From Microvirgula aerodenitrificans DSM 15089 (lineage in GTDB: Bacteria; Pseudomonadota; Gammaproteobacteria; Burkholderiales; Aquaspirillaceae), in the NCBI RefSeq assembly GCF_000620105.1, contig NZ_KK211072.1, positions 52,275 through 100,814 on the forward strand: a DNA stretch of 48,540 bases, read 5' to 3'. The stretch's first letter is position 1. The number at the start of each line of letters is the position of its first letter. This document shows, in pieces, positions 27,900 through 35,537 of this stretch. The position numbers were made by a program, and so were the translations under genes. The notes under the pieces were generated by a model. That model was not told the DNA's origin. It saw nothing but the letters and a program-made list of their open reading frames with translations, and did not search any database.

Positions 27900-28715
27900 T
27901 TGAGTCAAGGCAACTTCATAGAGCTTGAGCACGTCGATTTCAGCTATGGCGACAGGCAGATCCTGCGCGATGTGTCACTGTGCGTGCCGAAAGGCAAGCT
28001 GGTCGCCATCATGGGCGGCTCGGGCAGCGGCAAGACCACGCTGCTGAAACTGCTGTCCGGCCAGGTCAGGCCTGACCGTGGCCGGGTGACGGTCGGTGAC
28101 GCGCGGGTGGACAACATCGATTCCGCCGGCCTGTACCGGCTGCGCCGGCGCATGGGCATGCTGTTCCAGTTCGGCGCGCTGTTTACCGACCTGTCGGTGC
28201 TCGACAATGTGGCATTTCCGCTGCGCGAGCAGACCGATCTGCCGGAAAGCATGATTCGCGACCTGGTGCTGATGAAGCTCGAAGCGGTCGGCCTGCGCGG
28301 TACGGCCGGGCTGATGCCGGCCGAGCTGTCGGGCGGCATGGCGCGGCGGGTTGCGCTGGCCCGCGCGATTGCACTCGACCCGGAACTGATGCTGTACGAC
28401 GAGCCGTTCACCGGGCTGGACCCGATTGCGCTCGGCACCATCGCCTTCCTGATCAAGCGGATGAACGCGGCACTCGGCGCCACGGCGGTCATGGTCACCC
28501 ATGACGTCCACGTGTCGCTGGACGTGGTCGACTACATCTATTTCGTCGCCGATGGCGGCATCGTCGCCCAGGGAACGCCGGACGAGGTGCGGGTGTCGAA
28601 CGATCCGTTCGTGCGCCAGTTCGTGCACGGCGAGGCCGACGGTGCGGTCAAATTGCAATATCCGGCGCGCGACTACGCGACGGATCTGGGACTGGGGAGG
28701 GCCGGACATGCTTGA
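27900..28715 (+). CDS. mlaF: phospholipid transport ABC ATPase MlaF
   Basis: 271 residues. Walker A GGSGSGKTT near residue 39, Q-loop LFQFGALFTDLSV, ABC signature LSGGMARRVALARA near 143 and Walker B LMLYDEPFTGLDP near 163. FGALFTDLSV and the GMARR signature are characteristic of MlaF/Ttg2A. It energises phospholipid movement between outer and inner membranes. The start is a TTG at 27900 with AGGGG upstream; no nearby ATG keeps the first strand. It overlaps mlaE by 8 bp. Confidence 0.95.
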   Translation: MSQGNFIELEHVDFSYGDRQILRDVSLCVPKGKLVAIMGGSGSGKTTLLKLLSGQVRPDRGRVTVGDARVDNIDSAGLYRLRRRMGMLFQFGALFTDLSVLDNVAFPLREQTDLPESMIRDLVLMKLEAVGLRGTAGLMPAELSGGMARRVALARAIALDPELMLYDEPFTGLDPIALGTIAFLIKRMNAALGATAVMVTHDVHVSLDVVDYIYFVADGGIVAQGTPDEVRVSNDPFVRQFVHGEADGAVKLQYPARDYATDLGLGRAGHA

Positions 28716-29493
28716 CGGACTGCGCGCCGGCCTGACTGGTATCGGCCACCGCATCATCGAAGGCGTATGGCGGCTCGGCTTTGCCCTGCGTTTTCTGCTG
28801 GCCGTGCTGACGCACTCGGGCACGGCGCTGCTGCGTTTCCAGCTGACCATTCGCGAAGTGTATTTCGCCGGCGTCCTGTCGCTGGTCATCATCATCGTGT
28901 CGGGCGCTTTCGTCGGCATGGTGCTGGGGCTGCAGGGCTATACCACGCTGATGCGCTTCGGCTCCGCCGATGCGCTCGGCAGCCTGGTGGCGCTGTCGCT
29001 GCTGCGCGAACTGGGCCCGGTGCTGGCGGCATTGCTGTTCGCCAGCCGCTCCGGCTCGGCGATGACGGCTGAAATCGGCCTGATGAAAGCGACCGAGCAA
29101 CTGGACGCGATGGCGGTCATGGCGGTCAATCCGATCGCCCGCGTGGTCGCCCCGCGCTTCTGGGCCGGCGTGTTTTCGATGCCGCTGCTGGCGGCGCTGT
29201 TCAGCCTGATGGGCATCTTCGGCGGCTATTTCATCGGTGTGGTGATGATCGGCCTCGACCATGGTTCGTACTGGTCGCAGATGCAGGCGGCCGTGGACCT
29301 GCGCGACGATGTGCTCAACGGCGTGATCAAGAGTCTGGTATTTGGCGTGGCGGTCACCCTGATCGCCGTGTTCGAAGGTTATGACGCCCAGCCGACTGCG
29401 GCGGGTGTTTCGGCGGCGACAACGCGCACGGTGGTGACTTCCGCGCTGGTCATTCTGGCACTGGATTTTGTGCTGACCGCCTTCATGTTCTGA
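28708..29493 (+). CDS. mlaE: phospholipid transport permease MlaE
   Basis: 261 residues with about five membrane helices. The conserved GAFVGMVLGLQGYTTL and LLRELGPVLAALLFASRSGSAMTAEIGLMK blocks define the MlaE family. It forms the membrane part of the MlaFEDB complex. ATG 28708 sits inside the mlaF 3' end with GGGGAGGG upstream. mlaD follows 17 bp later. Confidence 0.95.
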   Translation: MLDGLRAGLTGIGHRIIEGVWRLGFALRFLLAVLTHSGTALLRFQLTIREVYFAGVLSLVIIIVSGAFVGMVLGLQGYTTLMRFGSADALGSLVALSLLRELGPVLAALLFASRSGSAMTAEIGLMKATEQLDAMAVMAVNPIARVVAPRFWAGVFSMPLLAALFSLMGIFGGYFIGVVMIGLDHGSYWSQMQAAVDLRDDVLNGVIKSLVFGVAVTLIAVFEGYDAQPTAAGVSAATTRTVVTSALVILALDFVLTAFMF

Positions 29494-29510
29494 TACGGAT
29501 AGCTTTCACT

Positions 29511-30008
29511 ATGAAAAGAGCCACAATTGATCTGTGGGTTGGCATCTTCGCCGTCATCGGCTTTGCTGCCATCCTGTTCCTCGCACTGAAAGTGGCGAAC
29601 CTGACCACCGCTTCCAGTGCCAGCAGTTACCGGGTGACGGCCGAATTCGACAATATCGGCGGCCTCAAGGTCCGTGCGCCGGTCAAGGCCGCAGGCGTCA
29701 TCGTCGGTCGGGTCGATGACATTCGCCTCGACAGCAAGACCATGCGGGCCCGGGTGATGCTGGCGCTGGACAGCCGCTACCCGTTTGCCCGCGACGTGGC
29801 GGCCTCCATCAATACCTCGGGCCTGCTCGGCGAGCAGTATGTCGCGCTGCTGGACGGCGGCGACAGCGAGCCGCTGCGTGCCGGGGACACCATCAGCATG
29901 ACCTCGTCCGCGCTGGTGCTGGAAGATCTGATTGGCAAGTTCATGCTGAGCTTTGCCGAAAAGGGGGGTGACGACGGTGCGACCAAGTCGGCCGCCTCGC
30001 TCAAATGA
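29511..30008 (+). CDS. mlaD: MCE-domain lipid-binding protein MlaD
   Basis: 165 residues. One N-terminal membrane helix (LWVGIFAVIGFAAILFLAL) precedes an MCE domain beginning YRVTAEFDNIGGLKVRAPVKAAGV, with the GLLGEQYVALLDGG turn at about 105-118. MlaD hexamers bind phospholipid in the periplasm and link MlaFEB to MlaC. 65 bp separate it from mlaC. Confidence 0.95.
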   Translation: MKRATIDLWVGIFAVIGFAAILFLALKVANLTTASSASSYRVTAEFDNIGGLKVRAPVKAAGVIVGRVDDIRLDSKTMRARVMLALDSRYPFARDVAASINTSGLLGEQYVALLDGGDSEPLRAGDTISMTSSALVLEDLIGKFMLSFAEKGGDDGATKSAASLK

Positions 30009-30073
30009 ACACGCTATCCGCCGCCCGCTGACCGGGTGGCGACGACTGACCGATACATTGTGAGATATCAAAA

Positions 30074-30691
30074 ATGAAACGCATTGCCGCTGTATTTGCC
30101 TTCCTTGCCTGTGGCTTCATGCCCGTGGCAGCCTACGCAGACAACCCCGATGCCGTGGTCAGACAGACTGCGCAGCAGGTTCTGGAAACCATCCGCAAGG
30201 ACACCGGCCGCAATCCTGCCCGTCTGCGCGGCGAGATCGAAGCGCTGGCGACGCCGAAGTTCGACTTCACCCGCATGACGGCACTGGCTGTCGGCCGCGG
30301 CTGGCGCCAGGCTACGCCTGAGCAGCAGGCACAGCTGACCGACGCGTTCCAGACGCTCCTGGTCCGGACCTATGCCTCGACGATGATCCGCTTCAAGAAT
30401 GCCCAGGTGTCGGTCGCCGACAACCCCATCGTCAGCAGCAATGGCCGTGAAGCCACGGTGCGCAGCAGCGTGCAGACCGGCGACGCCAGCAACAAGCCGG
30501 TGCAGATCGACTACACGCTGTACCGGACTGCTGCCGGCTGGAAGGTCTACAACGTCACGGTCGAAGGCGCGAGCCTGGTGACTGTCTACCGAAGCAATTT
30601 CAACGAAGTGGTCAGCAAGCAGGGTATCGACGGCCTGATCCAGTCGATCCGCGACAAGAATGCGCAGCTGGCCGCCAAGGGCGGTGCCTGA
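30074..30691 (+). CDS. mlaC: periplasmic phospholipid-binding protein MlaC
   Basis: 205 residues. It has a signal peptide (IAAVFAFLACGFMPVAAYA) and the Tol-type/MlaC fold, with FDFTRMTALAVGRGWRQATP and LYRTAAGWKVYNVTVEGASLV as the recognisable family segments. It shuttles phospholipid between MlaA at the outer membrane and MlaD. The mlaB start is one base beyond its stop. Confidence 0.95.
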   Translation: MKRIAAVFAFLACGFMPVAAYADNPDAVVRQTAQQVLETIRKDTGRNPARLRGEIEALATPKFDFTRMTALAVGRGWRQATPEQQAQLTDAFQTLLVRTYASTMIRFKNAQVSVADNPIVSSNGREATVRSSVQTGDASNKPVQIDYTLYRTAAGWKVYNVTVEGASLVTVYRSNFNEVVSKQGIDGLIQSIRDKNAQLAAKGGA

Positions 30692-30692
30692 C

Positions 30693-30965
30693 ATGAGCGA
30701 ACGGCTGGCCCTGCCCACCCGCGTGACGCTGGCCGACAGCGCAGCCCTGCTGCGCACGCTGACCCCGGCCGTCGCCCGCGATGATTGCGTGCTGGACTGG
30801 TCGGCGGTGGAGTCTGCCGACTCCTCGGCGCTGGCGCTGGTCTTCGGCCTGCAGCGCGCGGCGACCGCCGCCGGCCGCCAACTGACCCTGACGGCCCTGC
30901 CGAACGGACTGGCCACACTGGCCCAATTGTACGGAGTGGAACATTTTGTCTCTCAAGCCGACTAG
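30693..30965 (+). CDS. mlaB: STAS-domain protein MlaB
   Basis: 90 residues with a STAS fold: RVTLADSAALLRTL, the DWSAVESADSSALALVFGLQ core containing the Ser of the switch site, and a C-terminal LATLAQLYGVEHF. MlaB binds MlaF and is needed for its ATPase assembly. ATG 30693 follows the mlaC stop at once; a longer upstream frame would overlap mlaC and is not needed. Confidence 0.88.
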   Translation: MSERLALPTRVTLADSAALLRTLTPAVARDDCVLDWSAVESADSSALALVFGLQRAATAAGRQLTLTALPNGLATLAQLYGVEHFVSQAD

Positions 30966-31830
30966 GGCCCTGACGGCGCTCGGTCTCCTGATCGCTCTCG
31001 GCGGATGCGCAACGGGTTCCAACCCGTCCGATCCGTATGAAGGCTATAACCGCAAGGTTTACGCTTTCAACAGTGGCTTTGACCGCCACGTCTATCGTCC
31101 GGTGGCCGAAGGCTACCAGAAGGTCACGCCGCAACCGGCGCGGACCGGCATCCGCAACTTCTTCGACAACCTGGCCGACATGCTGAGCCTGGCGAACAAT
31201 ATCGTCATGCTGCGTCCGGTGCCGGCGATGAGCGATTTCATGCGCGTCAGCGTCAATACCGTGCTCGGCCTTGGCGGCCTGCTCGATATTGCCACGCCGA
31301 TGGGCCTGCACAAGGACCAGAAGGGCTTTGGCGACACGCTGGCGCACTATGGCTGGCAGAACAGTGCCTACTTCATGGTCCCGTTCTTCCCGCCGTCGAC
31401 CATCCGCGACACGCTGGGTCTCGGTGTCGACTACCTGACGGTGCCGACGCGCGAACTGTTCACCACGACCTATACCGACGCCTCGGCGGTGATGGTGAAC
31501 CTGGTCGACCAGCGCGCGCGCCTGCTGCCGCTGGACCCGGCGCGTGATGCCGCCCTCGACGAGTACACGTTCACCCGCGACGCGTGGATGGCGATCCGTG
31601 CCCGCCAGCTCGGCATTGCGCCGCCGCTGGGCAATGGCGACGACAACGAAGAGATCGACATCAACGAACTGGTCCCGGCCAATCACGGCGGTGCCGAGTC
31701 CGAGCCGCAGCATGCAATGCCGGCTGCGCCGGTCGAGCCGGAAGAACACATGGTGCATACCGCCCATGCTGCGCATGCCGCTGCCGCAGAAGCGCCGGAA
31801 GCCGGCAAGGAAGCCGTCGTCACGCCGTAG
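30946..31830 (+). CDS. mlaA: outer-membrane lipoprotein MlaA (VacJ)
   Basis: 294 residues. A lipoprotein signal (ALTALGLLIALGGC) is followed directly by the VacJ/MlaA signature DPYEGYNRKVYAFNSGFD, then PARTGIRNFFDNLADMLSLAN and a C-terminal SYMVPFF-like block (AYFMVPFFPPSTIRDTLG). MlaA removes misplaced phospholipid from the outer leaflet. The start is a TTG at 30946 with GGAGTGGA ahead, overlapping mlaB by 20 bp. The last 60 residues form a His/Ala/Glu-rich tail not typical of the E. coli protein. Having mlaA in the mlaFEDCB operon puts the whole pathway in one transcript. Confidence 0.92.
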   Translation: MSLKPTRALTALGLLIALGGCATGSNPSDPYEGYNRKVYAFNSGFDRHVYRPVAEGYQKVTPQPARTGIRNFFDNLADMLSLANNIVMLRPVPAMSDFMRVSVNTVLGLGGLLDIATPMGLHKDQKGFGDTLAHYGWQNSAYFMVPFFPPSTIRDTLGLGVDYLTVPTRELFTTTYTDASAVMVNLVDQRARLLPLDPARDAALDEYTFTRDAWMAIRARQLGIAPPLGNGDDNEEIDINELVPANHGGAESEPQHAMPAAPVEPEEHMVHTAHAAHAAAAEAPEAGKEAVVTP

Positions 31831-31861
31831 CGTGCCGTCTGCTTTCCGCGCCAGAAACCAG

Positions 31862-31888
31862 GCCCCTGACCCTCCGGTCAGGGGCTTT
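31862..31888. terminator. terminator hairpin after mlaA
   Basis: GCCCCTGACC-CTCC-GGTCAGGGGC (31862-31885) followed by TTTCT. Its arms are almost identical to the second hairpin at 32058. Confidence 0.8.
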
Positions 31889-31965
31889 CTGCTGTTCCGT
31901 CCATCCGGAATGGACCAACGAAGCAGGATCTCCCCGTCGTGGCGGGAACGGAAGGGGCAGGGCCC

Positions 31966-32054
31966 GGTCAGGCAGACTGCCGCATTCACGATTCTTGCTG
32001 TCAGCCGGGCGTGTACCGGCACCACGGCGACCGTTGCAGCCCACTCCTGAGCAG
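31966..32054 (+). repeat. dispersed repeat copy B
   Basis: The plus-strand counterpart of 11773-11860 (minus). It lies between the two similar terminator hairpins, in the 279-bp gap between mlaA and sppA. That gap has no gene I can support. Confidence 0.5.
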
Positions 32055-32057
32055 TCA

Positions 32058-32087
32058 AAAGCCCCTGACCATCCGGTCAGGGGCTTT
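32058..32087. terminator. terminator hairpin before sppA (3' side)
   Basis: AAAGCCCCTGACC-ATCC-GGTCAGGGGCTTT, a 13-bp perfect stem (32058-32070 with 32075-32087). It lies 22 bp beyond the sppA stop on the minus strand and probably terminates sppA; the A and T runs allow either direction. Confidence 0.82.
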
Positions 32088-32109
32088 GGGGCCGGGCCGA
32101 AACGGCGTC

Positions 32110-33042
32110 CTACAGCCAGCGTGCCTCGATCAGATCGCGCAGTCCGGCCGACACGCCGACGCCAAAACGCTTGGCGATGCGGTCGCTGAGGCCGTCCTTC
32201 GGCGTCATGTCGACCGTGTCTTCGGCATGAATCACGTCGCGGGCGACCGAATTGACCGAGCCGTAGCCATCGACCAGTCCGAGCGGAATCGCCTGTTCGC
32301 CGATCCAGACCCGGCCGGTGAACAACTCGTCCCCTTTCAGCCGCGCGCCACGGCCGCGCTTGACCGCGGTGATGAACTGGGTGTGGATCGCATCGAGCAG
32401 ACCCTGACGGATGGCGCGCTGTTCCGGCGTTTCCGGGCTGAACGGATCGCCCATGCCCTTGTCGCGGCCGGCGTGGGCCAGCCGGCGTTCGACGCCGAGC
32501 TTGTCCATCAGACCGGTAAAGCCGAAGCCGTCCGACAGCACGCCGATCGAACCGACGATGCTGGCCTTGTCGACAAAGATCTTGTCGGCCGCTGCGGCGA
32601 TGTAATAGCAGCCGCTGGCGCAGACATCCTCGACCACCACGTACAGCGGGATCTTCGGGTGCAGTTTCTTCTGGCGCATGATCTCGTCGTAGACCATGCC
32701 GGACAGCACCGGGCTGCCGCCGGGGCTGTTGGCGCGGATGATGATGCCGCGGGTGCCGGAATCCTTGTAGGCGGCTTTCAGCCCGTCGATCATCCGGTTG
32801 GCGGTGTCATTGTTGCCGTCAATCGTGCCGCTGAGCTGCAGCACGGCAGTGCGCGTGCCGGCGCCGGGCAGGGCTTCGGTCGAATCGCCGGACATGCTGG
32901 CGAACAGCGGCCACAGCACCAGCGCAATGACGATCAGCCAGGTCAGGCGGAAGAAAATGTTCCAGCGCCGCGTGCGGCGCTGTTCGACGACGGCAGCCAG
33001 CAGGGTTTTTTCGACCACCTGGCGTTCCCAGTTTTCACTCAT
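32110..33042 (-). CDS. sppA: signal peptide peptidase SppA, 36-kDa type (S49)
   Basis: 310 residues. One N-terminal membrane helix (LTWLIVIALVLWPLFASM) precedes a single S49 peptidase domain. IIIRANSPGGSPVLSGMVYDEI is the substrate-groove block, CASGCYYIAAAADKIFV carries the predicted catalytic Ser, and the nearby Lys of ADKI and GSIGVLSDGF complete the family pattern. It degrades cleaved signal peptides in the membrane. The next gene ends about 57 bp upstream of its start. Confidence 0.92.
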   Translation of the reverse strand: MSENWERQVVEKTLLAAVVEQRRTRRWNIFFRLTWLIVIALVLWPLFASMSGDSTEALPGAGTRTAVLQLSGTIDGNNDTANRMIDGLKAAYKDSGTRGIIIRANSPGGSPVLSGMVYDEIMRQKKLHPKIPLYVVVEDVCASGCYYIAAAADKIFVDKASIVGSIGVLSDGFGFTGLMDKLGVERRLAHAGRDKGMGDPFSPETPEQRAIRQGLLDAIHTQFITAVKRGRGARLKGDELFTGRVWIGEQAIPLGLVDGYGSVNSVARDVIHAEDTVDMTPKDGLSDRIAKRFGVGVSAGLRDLIEARWL

Positions 33043-33099
33043 ATGCGTATCGATTTCCGGTCAGAAGGGCGAGGGCGAGCTTAACAGAAACCCGGAGGC

Positions 33100-33438
33100 T
33101 CAGTCGGCCACCAGCCAGACACTGCCGTCGCGCTCGATGACCGTCACCGGTTCCAGTTTCTGGCCGGGACAGGGGCCGAGCACGCACAGGCCGTTGTCGG
33201 CGCGAAAATGGGCGCCATGGGTGCTGCAGACCAGGTGATGGCCGTCGAGGCTGAAGAAGCGGCTGTCGTTCATGTCCAGCGGCATCGGCCGGTGGCGGCA
33301 GAGATTCAGGTAAGCGCGCACCTGCGAGCGGTAGCGGACCACGAACGCCTCGCCGCGCGGTGTGGCGAAGCGCACGCCGTCACCGCCGTCGACCAGCGCC
33401 GACGACGGGCAGATCAGCGTGGCAGCGAGGTCAGCCAT
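33100..33438 (-). CDS. Rieske [2Fe-2S] ferredoxin-like protein
   Basis: 112 residues. The cluster motifs are CRHRPMPLD (CxH) and CSTHGAHF (CxxH) about 20 residues apart, the standard soluble Rieske spacing, with GPCPGQKLEPV at the C terminus. No oxygenase or membrane domain is present, so it probably serves as an electron carrier or a redox sensor; the partner is unknown. ATG 33438 overlaps the end of the HAD phosphatase gene by 25 bp, so it is cotranscribed with it and rluC. This rluC-HAD-Rieske-sppA order is compact, with all genes coupled. Confidence 0.88.
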   Translation of the reverse strand: MADLAATLICPSSALVDGGDGVRFATPRGEAFVVRYRSQVRAYLNLCRHRPMPLDMNDSRFFSLDGHHLVCSTHGAHFRADNGLCVLGPCPGQKLEPVTVIERDGSVWLVAD

Positions 33439-34076
33439 GTATCGAAACCGGCAAAGTCGTCGAACACCGCCAGCGGCGCCACGGCCTCGAGCTGCTGACG
33501 CGGATGAGCGCCCTGCGCCAGCCCGCAGCCAGGCACGCGGGCATTCTTCGCCATCAGCAGGTCGTGGGTGGTATCGCCGACCATCAGGCTGGCGCCGCGC
33601 TCGACGCCAAAGTAGTCGGTCAACTGGTCGAGCATCTCCGGATCGGGCTTGGACGCGCACTCGTTGACGGTGCGGGTGGCATCGAACAGGCCGGCCAGCC
33701 CGCTGGCTTCCAGCGCGCGGTCGAGCCCGGGGCGGCCCTTGCCGGTGGCCACGGCGAGGAAATAGCCGGCCTGGCGGTAGGCCTGCAGCGCCTCGCGCAC
33801 GCCGGGGAACAGCTCGACCGTCTCTTCGCCGGCCAGGTAGTTGCGCTTGTAGGCTTCGACCATGCCGCCGTAGTCCGACTCGGCCAGACCCGGGCAGGCG
33901 ACGCGCATGGCGTCACGCAGGCCGAGACCGATCACGTGCGACGCGCGTTCGCGTTCCGGCACCGGCAGACCGAGATCGGCGCAGGCGCGCTGGATCGAGC
34001 GGGTGATGTGCGCGGTCGAATCCATCAGCGTACCGTCCCAGTCGAACACCAGCAGGGAGGGAGGAGCAACCATCAT
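33414..34076 (-). CDS. HAD phosphatase, phosphoglycolate phosphatase-like
   Basis: 220 residues. Motif I is VFDWDGTLMDST, then VATGKGRPGL (motif II), the lysine of ASKPDPEML (motif III) and MVGDTTHDLLMA (motif IV). The helical cap and ELFPGVREAL match the Gph/PGP-like class. The substrate is not determinable. Its ATG at 34076 overlaps the rluC stop (ATGATG/TGA), showing translational coupling. Confidence 0.88.
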   Translation of the reverse strand: MMVAPPSLLVFDWDGTLMDSTAHITRSIQRACADLGLPVPERERASHVIGLGLRDAMRVACPGLAESDYGGMVEAYKRNYLAGEETVELFPGVREALQAYRQAGYFLAVATGKGRPGLDRALEASGLAGLFDATRTVNECASKPDPEMLDQLTDYFGVERGASLMVGDTTHDLLMAKNARVPGCGLAQGAHPRQQLEAVAPLAVFDDFAGFDTWLTSLPR

Positions 34077-35011
34077 GACTTCAGGCTTTCGGCAAAGGCG
34101 ACCAGTTCGCGCGGCAGCGGGACTTCGAACAGCAGCGGTTCGCCGGTCAGCGGGTGGGGCAGGCTGAGGTGCCAGGCATGCAGGAACAGGCGTTTCAGTC
34201 CCTGGCGTGCCAGCATCTTGTTGGTATCGTAGTCGCCATACTTGTCGTCGCCGGCGATCGGACAGTCGGCCGACTGCATGTGGACGCGAATCTGGTGGGT
34301 ACGACCGGTGCGCAGCCGCGCCTCGACCAGGGTAAAGCCCGGCAGGCGCTCGACAATGCGGAAATCGGTCTGCGAGGCCAGCCCGTTCTGCTCGTCGACG
34401 CGCACCCGGCGCTCGCCGTCCGGCAGCGTGTACTTGAACAGCGGCTTGCGTACCGACTTGCGCGCCGCCGCCCATTCGCCGACACCCAGTGCCAGATAGC
34501 GCTTGTCCGGAATATTGTCGCGCATCATCGCATGCAGCTTGACCAGCGCCGAACGCTTCTTGGCCAGCATCAGCAGGCCGGACGTATCGCGGTCGAGGCG
34601 GTGAACCAGTTCGAGGAAGCGGGCTTCGGGCCGCGCGGCACGCAACTGCTCGATCACGCCGAAGCTGACGCCGGACCCGCCGTGGACGGCAACGCCGGAC
34701 GGCTTGTCGATGACCAGCATCGCATCGTCCTCGTAGACGATCGGGAACACCGCCGCCGGCACCGGCCGCGCGGCATTGTCGCGCACGGCGATGCGGATCG
34801 GCGGCACGCGCACCAGATCGCCGCCGGCAAGGCGGTAACTGGCGTCGATGCGTCCCTTGTTCACCCGCACTTCCCCTGCGCGGAGAATGCGGTACACATG
34901 GCTTTTCGGCACCCCTTTCAGGATCTTCAGCAGCCAGTTGTCTATCCGCTGGCCGGCCTCGTCTTCATCGATGGAATGGAAGGTGACGGAATCTTTGCTC
35001 GGAGGGGTCAT
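34073..35011 (-). CDS. rluC: 23S rRNA pseudouridine synthase RluC
   Basis: 312 residues. An N-terminal S4 domain (GQRIDNWLLKILKGVPKSHVYRILRAGEVRVN) precedes the catalytic domain, whose HRLDRDTSGLLMLAKKRSAL block carries the catalytic Asp. The GRTHQIRVHMQSADCPIAGDDKYG motif (in two parts) is typical of RluA-family enzymes. The S4 domain and length point to RluC, which modifies positions 955, 2504 and 2580 of 23S rRNA in E. coli. It is divergent from rne, the classic RluC-Rne arrangement. Confidence 0.94.
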   Translation of the reverse strand: MTPPSKDSVTFHSIDEDEAGQRIDNWLLKILKGVPKSHVYRILRAGEVRVNKGRIDASYRLAGGDLVRVPPIRIAVRDNAARPVPAAVFPIVYEDDAMLVIDKPSGVAVHGGSGVSFGVIEQLRAARPEARFLELVHRLDRDTSGLLMLAKKRSALVKLHAMMRDNIPDKRYLALGVGEWAAARKSVRKPLFKYTLPDGERRVRVDEQNGLASQTDFRIVERLPGFTLVEARLRTGRTHQIRVHMQSADCPIAGDDKYGDYDTNKMLARQGLKRLFLHAWHLSLPHPLTGEPLLFEVPLPRELVAFAESLKS

Positions 35012-35537
35012 ATTGCTTATACTTCGGTCGCTTTATCGTTGCGACGCGACGCGCGTGGTGGCGGTGAAGCGTAACGCCTTCGACCGGTTGCGAAACGAAA
35101 ATTTCGCCGCCAGCGGGTCTGGGGCGCACAGCCGGCGACGCAGTTTTTGCGTCGACCTGACGCGGTGAAATGACGGCTGGCGACAAAAAGGTTTGTATCG
35201 CTCACCGAAAAGTAGCGATGTTAATGCATTTGAGCGCACGACGCACTTTAGGCAAGTTCCTGTTTCCTGATGCCCTAGCCAGTCAGGAAACCATGCAGCG
35301 AAGTTTGACCCGACACGGCCCACACCCCGAAACGGCACCGCCAGACACTGTCGATGCCGTCGCGCCTGACGCGATGTTCCGGGCCGTGCAATACATGAGA
35401 CGCCGGCTAACGCGATACTCCGTTCCCGATCTTTCCATCGAAGGCGCATCTTTCGGATAGCATCCGCCCGCAAAGCCGGCGGATGGTCAAAAACTGGCTG
35501 CAATTCCCGTGCGACGTGCGTGCTGGGAACACCAAAC
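35012..35537 (+). promoter_or_regulatory. rluC/rne divergent region and long structured rne leader
   Basis: 526 bp without a supported gene. A frame at 35170-35460 lacks a Shine-Dalgarno and any protein-like pattern. Two hairpins are clear: GTTTCCTGA (35262-35270) with TCAGGAAAC (35283-35291), and CATCCGCC (35461-35468) with GGCGGATG (35478-35485). In E. coli the long rne leader mediates RNase E autoregulation; the structures here could do the same, but the sequences are not comparable by eye. Confidence 0.55.

Noticed and set aside
35170-35460. A 96-residue frame in the rne leader
   Set aside because: No ribosome site, no recognisable domain, and it lies across a leader hairpin.
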